The notes under the pieces: model-generated
What the model was told of the DNA's origin: nothing
Databases searched by the model: none
The model's input: the letters and a program-made list of their open reading frames with translations, nothing else
Source of the DNA: Sediminicola sp040566555
GTDB taxonomy: Bacteria; Bacteroidota; Bacteroidia; Flavobacteriales; Flavobacteriaceae
Length of the DNA: 64,000 bases
Assembly: GCF_040566555.1 (NCBI RefSeq)
Contig: NZ_JBEWYP010000003.1
Location: forward strand, 124,001-188,000
Reading direction: 5' to 3'
Program-made: the position numbers and the translations under genes
In this document: positions 1-7,935 of the stretch, in pieces
How positions within the stretch are numbered: position 1 is the stretch's first letter
Layout: each line of letters starts with the position of its first letter

Positions 1-258
1 TGCGCACAGATAGGATTGGTTTGCTTGGGGTTATATTTGCTAAACGCAAGTGATACTTCAAACTTTAAAATAGGATTGAGCAGTGCCGAAATGGAGTTTT
101 TGCACCCTGTTTTTCCCAATGAGAAAGTGGTGGTGACCTCCAAAAAAATCTATTTTAGATTCAATAAATTAAAGTGTGAAGTGCGAATGCACAATACTAA
201 AGGCGAGCTGGTCTGTAAAGGAGTTATGGCCGGAATGATAAAAATGGAAGGTGCATGA
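1..258 (+). CDS. 3-hydroxyacyl-ACP dehydratase-like hotdog protein (5' truncated by window)
   Basis: The reading frame is open from the first base, so the gene begins upstream of the window; only the last 85 residues are visible. The fragment (FLHPVFPNEKVVV, then alternating strands ending in KGVMAGMIKMEG) looks like the C-terminal half of a hotdog-fold dehydratase of the FabZ/ApeP kind. Its stop codon overlaps the ATG of the ketosynthase (ATGA), which means translational coupling. In flexirubin and aryl-polyene clusters such a protein dehydrates the 3-hydroxyacyl-ACP intermediate. An internal TTG at position 16 is not a believable start. The fold call is by pattern only, and the catalytic part lies outside the window. 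Confidence 0.6.
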   Translation, partial: CAQIGLVCLGLYLLNASDTSNFKIGLSSAEMEFLHPVFPNEKVVVTSKKIYFRFNKLKCEVRMHNTKGELVCKGVMAGMIKMEGA

Positions 259-1532
259 AAAATAGGGTAGTAGTGACAGGAATGGGGGTATGTGCCCCCA
301 ATGGAGTAGGGTTAAATGATTTTATCAGATCCCTACAGGAGGGTACTAGTGGAATACGGTTTCACCAAGAACTACAAGAACTTAAGTTTTCGTGCCAAAT
401 TGCTGGTAAACCTATTTTTAACGACGATCATTTAAATAAATACTTTAATTCATTACAGCAACGGGGATTGAATGCCAGTGGTATTGTTTACGGGGTTATG
501 GCAGGGATGGATGCATGGAAAGATGCCGGTTTGACCATGGCTTCCAAAGAAACTCCGGATTGGGACAGCGGTATCATCTTTGGTACCGGAATCTTGGGGG
601 TCGACAAGTTTAGAGAGTCGATCCACCTGATAGACGAAGGCAACACCCGTAGGTTGGGTAGTACTTCCGTAATGCAGACCATGGCCAGCGGGATAAGTGC
701 CTATTTAGGGGGAATATTGGGCTGTGGCAACCAGGTGACCACCAACTCATCTGCCTGTACCACGGGCACAGAAGGTGTTTTAATGGCCTATGAGCGCATT
801 ATGGCCGGGAAGGCCACCAGAATACTTACGGGGAGCTGTAGTGACAGTGGGCCATATGTATGGGGCGGTTTTGATGCCATGCGGATCTTGCCAAATGCCT
901 ATAACCAAGAACCGGAAAAGGCCAGTAGGCCAATGAGCGCCTCGGCAGCTGGTTTTGTGCCGGGCAGTGGGGCAGGGGCCTTGGTGTTGGAAACTTTGGA
1001 GAGTGCTTTGGAGCGCGGAGCCCATATTTATGGGGAAGTGCTCGGAGGAGCCGTGAACAGTGGCGGACAAAGGGGAGAGGGTACCATGACAGCCCCAAAC
1101 AGTGAAGCGGTGCAGCGCTGTATAGTCGAAGCAGTCGAAAACGCCCAAATACAGAAAGGGGAAATCGATGTTATTAATGGTCATCTGACAGCAACAGGCA
1201 AGGATGCGGTAGAGATCCAAAATTGGAGTGCGGCCTTGGAGCGTTCGGGAACAGAGTTCCCCTTTATAAATTCTTTTAAAGGAATGATGGGCCATTGCTT
1301 AGCGGCCGCTGGCAGTTTGGAATGTGTTGCAGCCTTTTTGCAATTCAAAGAAGGACAGGTTTTTGGAAATATCAACTGTGAAGACATACATCCTGAGATC
1401 TTGGAGGTAGTGGATGCCACCAAAATACCCAGGGAAACAATCGCATATCGTCCAAAAATTATAGCCAAGGCCAGTTTTGGCTTTGGTGATGTAAATGCTT
1501 GTGTTATTTTTAAGGCTTATAAAAACGAATAA
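255..1532 (+). CDS. beta-ketoacyl-ACP synthase (KAS II/FabF-like), polyene/flexirubin type
   Basis: The 425-aa protein has the full thiolase-fold ketosynthase layout. The nucleophile lies in SSACTTGTE (Cys168), and the two histidines in NGHLTATG (His310) and KGMMGHCLAAAGS (His347), so the Cys-His-His triad needed for decarboxylative Claisen condensation is intact. The usual HGT after the first His reads HLT, a sign of a specialised rather than housekeeping FabF. It overlaps the dehydratase by 4 nt and precedes an ACP by 20 nt, so it is a pigment-cluster chain-elongation enzyme acting on ACP-bound acyl chains in the cytoplasm. Family assignment is firm; the flexirubin product is inferred from context. 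Confidence 0.88.
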   Translation: MKNRVVVTGMGVCAPNGVGLNDFIRSLQEGTSGIRFHQELQELKFSCQIAGKPIFNDDHLNKYFNSLQQRGLNASGIVYGVMAGMDAWKDAGLTMASKETPDWDSGIIFGTGILGVDKFRESIHLIDEGNTRRLGSTSVMQTMASGISAYLGGILGCGNQVTTNSSACTTGTEGVLMAYERIMAGKATRILTGSCSDSGPYVWGGFDAMRILPNAYNQEPEKASRPMSASAAGFVPGSGAGALVLETLESALERGAHIYGEVLGGAVNSGGQRGEGTMTAPNSEAVQRCIVEAVENAQIQKGEIDVINGHLTATGKDAVEIQNWSAALERSGTEFPFINSFKGMMGHCLAAAGSLECVAAFLQFKEGQVFGNINCEDIHPEILEVVDATKIPRETIAYRPKIIAKASFGFGDVNACVIFKAYKNE

Positions 1533-1552
1533 GAACTACCGATTATAAATAT

Positions 1553-1801
1553 ATGGAAGAGAGATACCAGCAGTTAAAAGGGATCATTAAAATTTACCTA
1601 CCAGAGGACGTAACGGTAGAAGAAATCACGCCAGAGAGTCATTTCATCAACGAGTTGAACATCAACTCCGCCAATTTAGTAGATATCGTATTGGATGTGG
1701 AAGATGCTTTTAACATCGTTTTGGAAAATGAAGATATGGACCAAATGAAGACCGTAAAGGACGCATTGGCCATTATTGATACCAAGCTCAAAGCCTCTTA
1801 A
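1553..1801 (+). CDS. acyl carrier protein of the pigment cluster
   Basis: This 82-aa acidic protein has the helical ACP pattern. The phosphopantetheine site is in the segment ELNINSANLVDIV, with Ser39 as the attachment residue. The housekeeping DSL motif is replaced by NSA, typical of ACPs devoted to secondary pathways. It starts 20 nt after the ketosynthase stop and is the last gene of this operon, since the next gene (TerC) is on the other strand. It would carry the growing aryl-polyene or flexirubin chain. No clear rho-independent hairpin is visible in the 39 nt that follow. Confidence 0.85.
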   Translation: MEERYQQLKGIIKIYLPEDVTVEEITPESHFINELNINSANLVDIVLDVEDAFNIVLENEDMDQMKTVKDALAIIDTKLKAS

Positions 1802-1840
1802 GTACTAAGGTTCATAGAAAAGATACAGTTTCCTTTTCGT

Positions 1841-2785
1841 TTAGGCCACCTTCTTTTCCGCAAGTATCATGGATGCGGCAACGCCACCGATAAGGGCCAG
1901 GGCTATAACACCCAATGATAGCCATTCTGGGAATTCCACATAGTGGGACAACAGCATTTTTATACCCACAAAGGCTAAGATCACCACCAGACTATAGTTG
2001 ATATACTTGAACTTCTCCAACATTCTAGAGATTAAAAAGTACATGGATCTGAGTCCAAGGATGGCCAAAATATTGGAACTGAAGACGATAAAGGGGTCTG
2101 CGGTAATGGCCAGAATAGCAGGAATACTGTCCAGTGCAAAGAGGATATCTGTAAGTTCTATCACAATAAGCGCCACAAAAAGTGGGGTTGCAGCGCGAAT
2201 CCCCATTTTTTTAATAAAAAAATCATGCCCGTGCAATTGGGTTGAGATCGGGAAAATCTTTTTTACCTGTTTAAAAATAAAAGATTTACGGGGATCAAAT
2301 TCTTCCTCGTTGGATTTTAGCATTTTAAAGGCGGTATACAATAAGAATACCCCAAAAACATAAATAATCCATTCGAACTTGGTGATCAGGGCCACGCCAA
2401 AAACAATCATAAGAGCCCTAAAAACAATGGCTCCCAGGATTCCCCAGAACAAAACCCTGTGTTGGTACAGGGGCGGGATACTAAAGGATGAAAATATAAC
2501 GGCTATTACGAATACATTGTCGACACTCAAGGAAAGTTCTATCAAGTACCCTGTAATATACTTTATGACAGCTTTGCTGGGCGTAAGGTTTGTTGGATTG
2601 GCAATATGGTTCCCGTCGAACAACCAATAGATAACACCGCTGAATGCCATGGCTACGGTAATCCATATGGCGGTCCATATGGCCGCTTCCTTGGTTTTAA
2701 TTACGTGTTCATCTTTATGGAAAACCCCAAGATCTAAAGCAAGAAATACTAAAATTAAAGCGATAAAACCAATCCAGATCAACAT
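1841..2785 (-). CDS. TerC/Alx family integral membrane protein
   Basis: The 314-aa protein is almost wholly hydrophobic, with about nine predicted membrane helices. TerC-family signatures are present: an early acidic helix (FLALDLGVFHKDE, Asp18), SLSVDN at 85-90 and FALDSIPAI around 216-224. Conserved aspartates inside helices fit metal-ion handling; Alx and related proteins are linked to Mn2+ export and tellurite resistance. It stands alone, convergent with the ACP gene. A promoter of Bacteroidota form is visible just upstream. The substrate cannot be read from the sequence. Confidence 0.88.
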   Translation of the reverse strand: MLIWIGFIALILVFLALDLGVFHKDEHVIKTKEAAIWTAIWITVAMAFSGVIYWLFDGNHIANPTNLTPSKAVIKYITGYLIELSLSVDNVFVIAVIFSSFSIPPLYQHRVLFWGILGAIVFRALMIVFGVALITKFEWIIYVFGVFLLYTAFKMLKSNEEEFDPRKSFIFKQVKKIFPISTQLHGHDFFIKKMGIRAATPLFVALIVIELTDILFALDSIPAILAITADPFIVFSSNILAILGLRSMYFLISRMLEKFKYINYSLVVILAFVGIKMLLSHYVEFPEWLSLGVIALALIGGVAASMILAEKKVA

Positions 2786-2803
2786 AGCAAATTTTTAAGA
2801 TCA

Positions 2804-2836
2804 CAAAGCTAATCATCCTAAGATATATTGGCGCAA
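2804..2836 (-). promoter_or_regulatory. Bacteroidota-type promoter of terC-like gene
   Basis: Read on the minus strand, TTG (2836-2834) is followed after 22 nt by TAGCTTTG (2811-2804). This matches the flavobacterial consensus TTG-N17-23-TAnnTTTG exactly. The -7 box ends 18 nt before the ATG at 2785, implying a very short leader. Confidence 0.6.
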
Positions 2837-2924
2837 AAAATTCAAATAAATTGGGGTTGAAGTAAGTAGTAGTGGGATTCTTAAAAGAGGTCCGTTTCGT
2901 AGAAGGGCAACTGCAGGCAAATAA

Positions 2925-2956
2925 AAATGGGTCTGTAGTTGTCTACAGACCCATTT
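2925..2956 (-). terminator. Rho-independent terminator after hpf
   Basis: A 14-bp perfect stem (2925-2938 with 2943-2956, arm core TGGGTCTGTAG) closes on a 4-nt loop. It is followed on the minus strand by a short T run. It lies 85 nt downstream of the hibernation factor stop and upstream of terC, so it should separate those two minus-strand genes. Confidence 0.75.
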
Positions 2957-3040
2957 CTAAATAAAATATTTGTTTTCTCTAGAATTTAAAGGATGTGAAT
3001 CCTTTCGTGGTATTAGGTACAAGAATTGATATCCCTGCAA

Positions 3041-3343
3041 TTAATGAGCTTTAATCTTATCTTTTCGTTTTTTTAATTGTCGTTCCAGATCATCCACGGT
3101 TTTGGCAATGGAGGCTTCAAAACTACCGTTGCTCGACTCTGCAAAAAGGCGGGGTCCTGGGGAACTCAATCGAATCGCACAGATCATTCCTGTATCTGGG
3201 GAGGCAGTATTCTCTGTTTTGAAGAATATATCGGCACGAATTATAAAATCATATTTGTCCAATAACTTGTCTACTTTTTTACCAGCAAATATTTCCAAAC
3301 GTTCACTGGCTTTTACGCCATCGTATTCAAAGTTTATATTCAT
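3041..3343 (-). CDS. hpf: Ribosome hibernation promoting factor (HPF/YfiA, short form)
   Basis: The 100-aa protein has the beta-alpha-beta-beta-beta-alpha pattern of the sigma-54 modulation/HPF family. It opens with MNINFEYDGVKASERLE, has the conserved strand with RADIFF, and ends with the helix SIAKTVDDLERQLKKRKDK. The length is that of the short HPF form, without the C-terminal dimerisation domain of long HPF. It would bind the 30S subunit at the mRNA/tRNA channel in stationary phase. It is a single gene with its own terminator at 2925-2956. Confidence 0.87.
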   Translation of the reverse strand: MNINFEYDGVKASERLEIFAGKKVDKLLDKYDFIIRADIFFKTENTASPDTGMICAIRLSSPGPRLFAESSNGSFEASIAKTVDDLERQLKKRKDKIKAH

Positions 3344-3538
3344 AATAATTATAATTTTTGTTTAAGGTAAAGAGGTAAAATAAAGAAAGCAAATATTTTT
3401 AATTAAGGTAAACATAAAATTTAGGTTGTCAAAACGTTAAAGTCTGATTTTCTGAATATTATATTTTTAGGGAAAAGAAAAAATGTCTAACTTAATAGGA
3501 GTTTCTAAGTTCTCCCACAAACCCTAAATCCTATAGAT

Positions 3539-3883
3539 ATGACAACAACAAGGTTTAAAGAGTACCCGGAAGGGAGAGTTTCTAGCAGAAGTACCAGTGT
3601 ATTACGCTTAGAACGGAACAATAGAGATATCTTTCAGTTAAACAGAATGTTGTGCTGTTATAGGTGTGAACCAAGGACATATGAACGATATGAGGAACTG
3701 ACAGCATTAAAGTCGAGATTACTGCAACTTCGAAAATCCAATCTTGAAATTATTGCTGATATAACAAATGGAGAGGAACCACCAAAAGGAAGATTGGGTA
3801 GAATCCGAACACAGTTATTGGAATTTAACGAACTACAGAGGCGAGTGGAGGACTATCGCAATCCGATCCGATTTGTGGGCTAA
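3539..3883 (+). CDS. Hypothetical 114-aa basic protein
   Basis: I do not recognise this family. The protein is soluble and Arg/Glu-rich, with no signal peptide or membrane helix. Two Cys-rich residues sit in MLCCYRCEP (about 40-48), followed by a long charged helix (YERYEELTALKSRLLQLRKSNLEIIAD) that could form a coiled coil, and a second helix near the C-terminus. The ATG at 3539 is the first in frame. Codon use resembles its neighbours and there is no overlapping alternative on either strand. The gene is isolated, bounded by hpf (divergent) and a repeat tract. Confidence 0.6.
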   Translation: MTTTRFKEYPEGRVSSRSTSVLRLERNNRDIFQLNRMLCCYRCEPRTYERYEELTALKSRLLQLRKSNLEIIADITNGEEPPKGRLGRIRTQLLEFNELQRRVEDYRNPIRFVG

Positions 3884-4368
3884 CAGCCATTTCCCAAAAT
3901 CCTATTTTACATAATATAAATTATAGGGCAGAATATGTCTATATAGTAAAACAGCGTATAGCTGTGCTATTTGATATAATTGCAGATATAGCAACACGTA
4001 TGTGTTCTATATCGTCAGCAATTATGTCAAAGCTGTTTTACTAGAATCATTATTCATGGCATAAAGCCAAAATACTATATCGTCATAGCCGCATCAACCC
4101 GCCGTTAAAAGGCAATCAGCCACTGGCTAATGTTCTTTGCGCGTATGTCAAAGCTGTTTTACTGGAATCATTGATCCTCGCAACCTGCAAGAATTCTATA
4201 TCGTCACAGCCGCATCAACACGCCGCCAAAAGCAATCAGCCACTGGCTAATTTCTTTTTTCGCGTATGTAAAAGAAAATCTTATATGAAACACGTAGGTG
4301 TTCTATATCGTCACAGCCGCATAAACCCGCCGTCAAAAGGCATTTTCTATGCCTTAATCTGTCCGGAT
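3884..4368. repeat. Degenerate tandem repeat tract, GC-richer than surroundings (no gene)
   Basis: This 485-nt gap holds related units. The core 'tatatcgtca-cagccgcatcaacccgccg' occurs near 4076, 4197 and 4307, and a shorter version starts at 4008. It is followed in two units by 'aatcagccactggctaat' (4114 and 4233) and in two by 'tatgtcaaagctgttttact' (4025 and 4144). Spacing of the cores is about 120 and 110 nt. AGCCACTGGCT inside the unit is self-complementary, and a 7-bp hairpin lies at 4337-4355. No credible ORF runs through it. It looks like duplicated remnants of a cassette boundary. The origin is unknown. Confidence 0.7.
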
Positions 4369-4968
4369 TTAATAATACATTCTAAAATCAAGTAATTTGC
4401 AGACATTGTAATGTCTTTGGTGCAACTCTTCTACAACATTTAACATATTATCATCTTCTTTAAATAAGTTAAAGAACGCTATATCAAGATTTGAGCTGCT
4501 TATTCCATTAAATTCATTACCATAGCCAGAAACACCTTTTGCGCCAGTTATATCCAAAAAATATTGAGCTTCCTCTTCGTCTAAATCCAGGATTTTTGCA
4601 TTTGAAAAATGTAAAAACTTTCCTTTTAATCTTCCTTCGAAAATTTCTGCAATTTCTTGTAAACTATAGTAGTAGTCATTTAAACAAATACTATTTGCTT
4701 CCCCTGTCATAACCAAGTAGATTATTTCATAGTCTTTAAAATTATGATCATCCAAGACCAGTGCATTTAAGCTAGCCTCTAGGCCTTCAATGGTGTCGCA
4801 CGTTTTATAAATACTTGTAATTCCATATTTCATGGCCAATTGTTCCAAGTTTTCTTGTGCTTCGGTAACCTTGTCCGTTTCTATTTCCTGAACCGCTTCC
4901 AAACAATAAATGAAATAATCTGCATCATTAAATTGCTCTTGGGGTAATTGTCGTCTTTTCTCTAACAA
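4369..4968 (-). CDS. DUF6642-like (CHAT-related) protein, weak start
   Basis: The 199-aa protein resembles the DUF6642 family, a caspase/CHAT-like fold: it has FIYCLEAVQEIE near the N-terminus, EIIYLVMTGEANSI, SLQEIAEIFEGRLKG, FLHFSNAKILDL and a C-terminal GAKGVSGYG. In CHAT relatives the segments after YLV and HFS carry the catalytic His and Cys; here they read TGEA and NAKI, so no protease dyad is visible. The only start is TTG at 4968; no ATG precedes the conserved part, so the native 5' end may be lost. It borders the repeat tract. The family call is tentative. Confidence 0.5.
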   Translation of the reverse strand: MLEKRRQLPQEQFNDADYFIYCLEAVQEIETDKVTEAQENLEQLAMKYGITSIYKTCDTIEGLEASLNALVLDDHNFKDYEIIYLVMTGEANSICLNDYYYSLQEIAEIFEGRLKGKFLHFSNAKILDLDEEEAQYFLDITGAKGVSGYGNEFNGISSSNLDIAFFNLFKEDDNMLNVVEELHQRHYNVCKLLDFRMYY

Positions 4969-5196
4969 GTTTCTGAATTTATATAAAGTATATCAATACA
5001 AAATTACTGTAACTCTTCTAGTTTTTCAGCGTTTTGATATAAAATTCCGTTCCACAAACCTTGCCCTCCCTCCTCTCTACTATCATAGCACCACAGGGCA
5101 AACCTCTCAACCCAAATAGTCTTGACAACCATTTTTACCGTACACTTTGAGACTTGAATCCTTATCTTTACAGCTCATTAATTTCCATTAGACCCA

Positions 5197-5766
5197 TTGC
5201 AACAGATAAAAGCACACTTAGATCAAATAGCTGACATATCTAACGAGGATTGGGATTTTTTTATTTCCAAATTACAGCGGCGGGAGATTCCCAAGAAATC
5301 GGTTTTTTTGAAAGTCAATGAGATAGAAAACCATATCTCATTTATAGAATCTGGCGTGGTGCGCCTTTATATTCCCAAGGAGAATCCGGATAAAGAAATC
5401 ACCTTTGGTTTCAGTTTTAAAGATCAGTTTGTCAGTGCTTACGACTCCTTCCTAACACGGACCCCTTCTGCATATCAATTACAGGTACTGACAGATACTA
5501 CCATTTGGAGCATTACGTATGATGATCTGCAATTGGTATATAAGACCACACAAATAGGAAATCTTATTGGCCGACTCACGGCAGAGCGTCTCTTTTTAAT
5601 AAAATCCAAACGGGAACAGAACTTATTGAATCTTTCTGCAGAAGAACGGTATGTCAATTTATTCAAAGAACGGCCAGAGCTCTTGAAAGTGATTCCCTTA
5701 AAATACATCAGTTCTTATATTGGGGTTACTTCACAGGCTTTGAGCAGAATTAGAAAACGTTTGTAA
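5197..5766 (+). CDS. Crp/Fnr family transcriptional regulator
   Basis: The 189-aa protein has a cyclic-nucleotide-binding-like beta-barrel (about 25-115) with ENHISFIESGVVRLY. A dimer helix follows and a winged-helix at the C-terminus (YISSYIGVTSQALSRIRKRL) contains the recognition helix. The phosphate-binding cassette Arg typical of true cAMP binding is not evident, as usual for the flavobacterial group. The start is TTG at 5197: the frame is closed by TAA at 5179 and contains no ATG or GTG before it. It lies 69 nt upstream of the desaturase, which it may regulate. Confidence 0.82.
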   Translation: MQQIKAHLDQIADISNEDWDFFISKLQRREIPKKSVFLKVNEIENHISFIESGVVRLYIPKENPDKEITFGFSFKDQFVSAYDSFLTRTPSAYQLQVLTDTTIWSITYDDLQLVYKTTQIGNLIGRLTAERLFLIKSKREQNLLNLSAEERYVNLFKERPELLKVIPLKYISSYIGVTSQALSRIRKRL

Positions 5767-5791
5767 GAGGCGTTTTATTGACCTGGGTTCA

Positions 5792-5822
5792 TTGTTTCCC
5801 TTATAACATCAAATTACCTTTG
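5792..5822 (+). promoter_or_regulatory. Bacteroidota-type promoter of the desaturase gene
   Basis: TTG at 5792-5794 is followed after 20 nt by TACCTTTG at 5815-5822, an exact match to TTG-N17-23-TAnnTTTG. The desaturase ATG is at 5836, only 13 nt past the -7 box, so the transcript would have almost no leader. Confidence 0.65.
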
Positions 5823-5835
5823 CAAAAAAAAAGGT

Positions 5836-6564
5836 ATGTTGATAGTTCTTTTCGTTGCAGTGCTTTGGTATGGTGGCTTGTTTTTTCAATCTTTCTTTTT
5901 ACACCGTTATGCGGCACACCAGGTATTTACCATGTCCAAAACTATGGAGCGTATTACCTTTGTTCTGACCTGGATTTTTCAAGGGCCGAGCTACCTTAGT
6001 GCGTATGGCTATGGAGTAATGCATCGGATGCACCATGCCTACACCGATACTGAGAACGATCCCCATTCCCCATCACATGATGCTAATTTATTTGCCATGA
6101 TGTGGAGAACAAAAACAATTTATCAGGACATTAATACCCAAAAAATTGAGGTAGATCAGCGTTTTACCAAAAATGTTCCACAATGGAAAGGATTTGACCT
6201 ATTTGCTAGTTCACGATTTTCTCGTTTGCTTTGGATTGCTGGGTATGTCTTATTTTTTGCACTTTTTGCAACCGCTTGGTGGCAATGGTTATTACTTCCA
6301 ATGACCTTTTTAATGGCGCCTATCCATGGGATGATCATCAATTGGTTTGGGCATATTTACGGCTATGTTAATTTTAAAATGAAGAACACCAGCAAGAACC
6401 TCTTCCGTTTTGATTTTTTAATGATGGGTGAAGGGTATCATAACAATCATCACAAACATGCTAGTAGCGCCAATTTTGGCGTAAAATGGTATGAGATTGA
6501 TATTACCTATCTGATTATAAAAGTGTTGGATGCTTTTGGCTTTATTCGGTTGAAGCGAATTTAA
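5836..6564 (+). CDS. Membrane fatty acid desaturase
   Basis: The 242-aa protein carries the three histidine boxes of the acyl-CoA/acyl-lipid desaturase family: HRYAAH (23-28), HRMHH (63-67) and HNNHHKH (202-208), which together hold the di-iron centre. Hydrophobic helices lie at about 1-20, 40-58 and 133-170. It would insert a cis double bond into membrane fatty acids using O2 and reduced electron carrier. It is shorter at the N-terminus than delta-9 desaturases of about 300 aa, but begins in the first helix and keeps every box. It lies after the Crp/Fnr gene with its own promoter. Confidence 0.88.
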   Translation: MLIVLFVAVLWYGGLFFQSFFLHRYAAHQVFTMSKTMERITFVLTWIFQGPSYLSAYGYGVMHRMHHAYTDTENDPHSPSHDANLFAMMWRTKTIYQDINTQKIEVDQRFTKNVPQWKGFDLFASSRFSRLLWIAGYVLFFALFATAWWQWLLLPMTFLMAPIHGMIINWFGHIYGYVNFKMKNTSKNLFRFDFLMMGEGYHNNHHKHASSANFGVKWYEIDITYLIIKVLDAFGFIRLKRI

Positions 6565-6619
6565 GTGAAGTCGTAACAAGTGGTTATATGTTTGAAATGA
6601 CCATCACAAAGTAAAAAAT

Positions 6620-6658
6620 AGGACTTCGTTCTCGACTGCGCTCAAACAGACAAGTCCT
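6620..6658. repeat. Flavobacterial interspersed intergenic repeat, copy 1
   Basis: Core ttcgttctcgactgcgctc lies inside an inverted repeat (AGGACTT at 6620-6626 and AAGTCCT at 6652-6658), giving a stem-loop. It sits in the gap after the desaturase gene, between two plus-strand genes. The same core recurs at 10.7, 10.8, 13.5 (twice) and 15.0 kb. Confidence 0.75.
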
Positions 6659-6794
6659 GTATAACTCTATACCACCTACAAACAGTCATTTGTTTTCACA
6701 GGAAACCACTGTACTTGGTTCGTTTAACATTCGTATTTTTGCTTCTCGGATAATTTAAATCTTCGGGACACATTCACTACTGTAAAACCAAGAC

Positions 6795-7439
6795 ATGATC
6801 ATACCTAAACTACATTATATATCCCAGGGAAATTCACCAAAAGAGCATCTGGAAAACATACAAAAAGCGTGTACCTCTGGTATTGAGTTGGTGCAACTCC
6901 CCTTAATAAACGATGCTTCCGATAAGAAAATGCTGAAATTTGCCCAAGAGGCTAGAGAAATTACAGCTCATTTTCAAACCAGATTAATTATCCGGGACCA
7001 CTATAAAATAGCAAAGGAGATTAAGGCAGATGGCGTCCATTTAGGTCAAACGGATGCCTCCCCCACTTTGGTGAGAAAGAATTTATATACTTGGCAAATG
7101 ATCGGCGCTACCGCAAATATGTTACAGGAGTGCGAAGCATTACTGGAGAATGAGGTTGATTATATTTGTTTAGGTCCCTTTAGAGAAACAACCACCGATA
7201 ACAATGTAAGTCCAGCATTGGGTCTAAACGGCTATACCGCTATTATAGAAATCTTAAACACCAAAACCCCTATTATTGGCTTTGGAGGTATAACTCTAGA
7301 GGATGTTATTGCCATATTGGAAACGGGTATTAATGGACTGGCAGTATCAGGAGAAATTACCCGTAATTTTGATAACATTAGAACATTCAACCAATTATTA
7401 AATGCCTCTTCAACAGAAGAGCAACGGTATACCTTCTAA
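6795..7439 (+). CDS. ThiE/TenI-like thiamine phosphate synthase family protein
   Basis: The 214-aa TIM-barrel protein has the family landmarks ADGVHLGQTD (78-87), MIGATANM, VDYICLGPFRETTT (121-134) and GFGGI (162-166). ThiE joins HMP-PP and THZ-P to give thiamine phosphate. Several ThiE residues differ: the early QLR-K motif is QLPLIND, LIINDR is LIIRDH, and the Lys of the T-x-TK loop is Asn (TTDNN). No other thiamine gene is nearby. It may be a TenI-like or otherwise diverged paralogue rather than the working synthase. The fold is clear but the activity is uncertain. Confidence 0.75.
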   Translation: MIIPKLHYISQGNSPKEHLENIQKACTSGIELVQLPLINDASDKKMLKFAQEAREITAHFQTRLIIRDHYKIAKEIKADGVHLGQTDASPTLVRKNLYTWQMIGATANMLQECEALLENEVDYICLGPFRETTTDNNVSPALGLNGYTAIIEILNTKTPIIGFGGITLEDVIAILETGINGLAVSGEITRNFDNIRTFNQLLNASSTEEQRYTF

Positions 7440-7461
7440 TTAAAATGAATATTCCCACAAA

Positions 7462-7493
7462 AAAAGCCCATCTAAATGAATAGATGGGCTTTT
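7462..7493. terminator. Bidirectional terminator between thiE-like and csp genes
   Basis: A perfect 13-bp stem (7462-7474 with 7481-7493, core AAAAGCCCATCTA) closes on a 6-nt loop. It has A run on one side and T run on the other, so it can serve both converging genes. Confidence 0.85.
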
Positions 7494-7514
7494 GTAAAAC
7501 TTGAAGTATATGTA

Positions 7515-7706
7515 TTAGATAACTTTTACGTTTACTGCGTTTAAACCTTTGTTACCTTCTTGAAGATCAAATTCAACTTCGTCGCCTTCGCGTACTTCGT
7601 CTACTAATCCAGAAATGTGTACAAAGTGATCTTTTTCAACTCCTTCTTCAGTGATAAATCCAAATCCTTTAGTTTCATTGAAAAATTTTACTGTTCCTTT
7701 ATTCAT
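7515..7706 (-). CDS. Cold shock protein (CspA family)
   Basis: The 63-aa protein is a single cold-shock domain. The RNA-binding motifs RNP1 (KGFGFI, 13-18) and RNP2 (HFVHI, 27-31) are both complete. It would bind single-stranded RNA and act as an RNA chaperone. It is monocistronic, with the shared terminator at 7462-7493 and a candidate promoter at 7744-7774. Length and sequence are standard for the family. Confidence 0.95.
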   Translation of the reverse strand: MNKGTVKFFNETKGFGFITEEGVEKDHFVHISGLVDEVREGDEVEFDLQEGNKGLNAVNVKVI

Positions 7707-7743
7707 CGTAATATTTATTAAATTTATAATATGTATTGAAATG

Positions 7744-7774
7744 CAAAGGTCGTGCCAATTAAGTTAATACACAA
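7744..7774 (-). promoter_or_regulatory. Candidate csp promoter
   Basis: On the minus strand TTG (7774-7772) is followed after 20 nt by GACCTTTG (7751-7744). This is one mismatch from TAnnTTTG. It places the transcript start about 30 nt before the ATG at 7706. Confidence 0.45.
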
Positions 7775-7935
7775 CTAATTACGTTCTATTCTACTCCTTT
7801 ATACTAACATACTACCATGGATGTGGGAAACACTTACAAAGTAATTACAAGTTTTTATAGGTTTTTCAAGGGGTCAATGCCTGTTTTTTGAAATTCCCAT
7901 AACTAAAACAATGCATTATTAAGTAACGACTTACT

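Noticed and set aside
780..1295. 171-codon minus-strand frame opposite the ketosynthase
   Set aside because: It lies wholly antisense to a clear KS gene with catalytic residues, has no domain pattern, and reflects the codon bias of the real gene.
4001..4355. Possible CRISPR array
   Set aside because: Units are long, degenerate and unevenly spaced, the intervening sequences are themselves related, and no cas gene is present.
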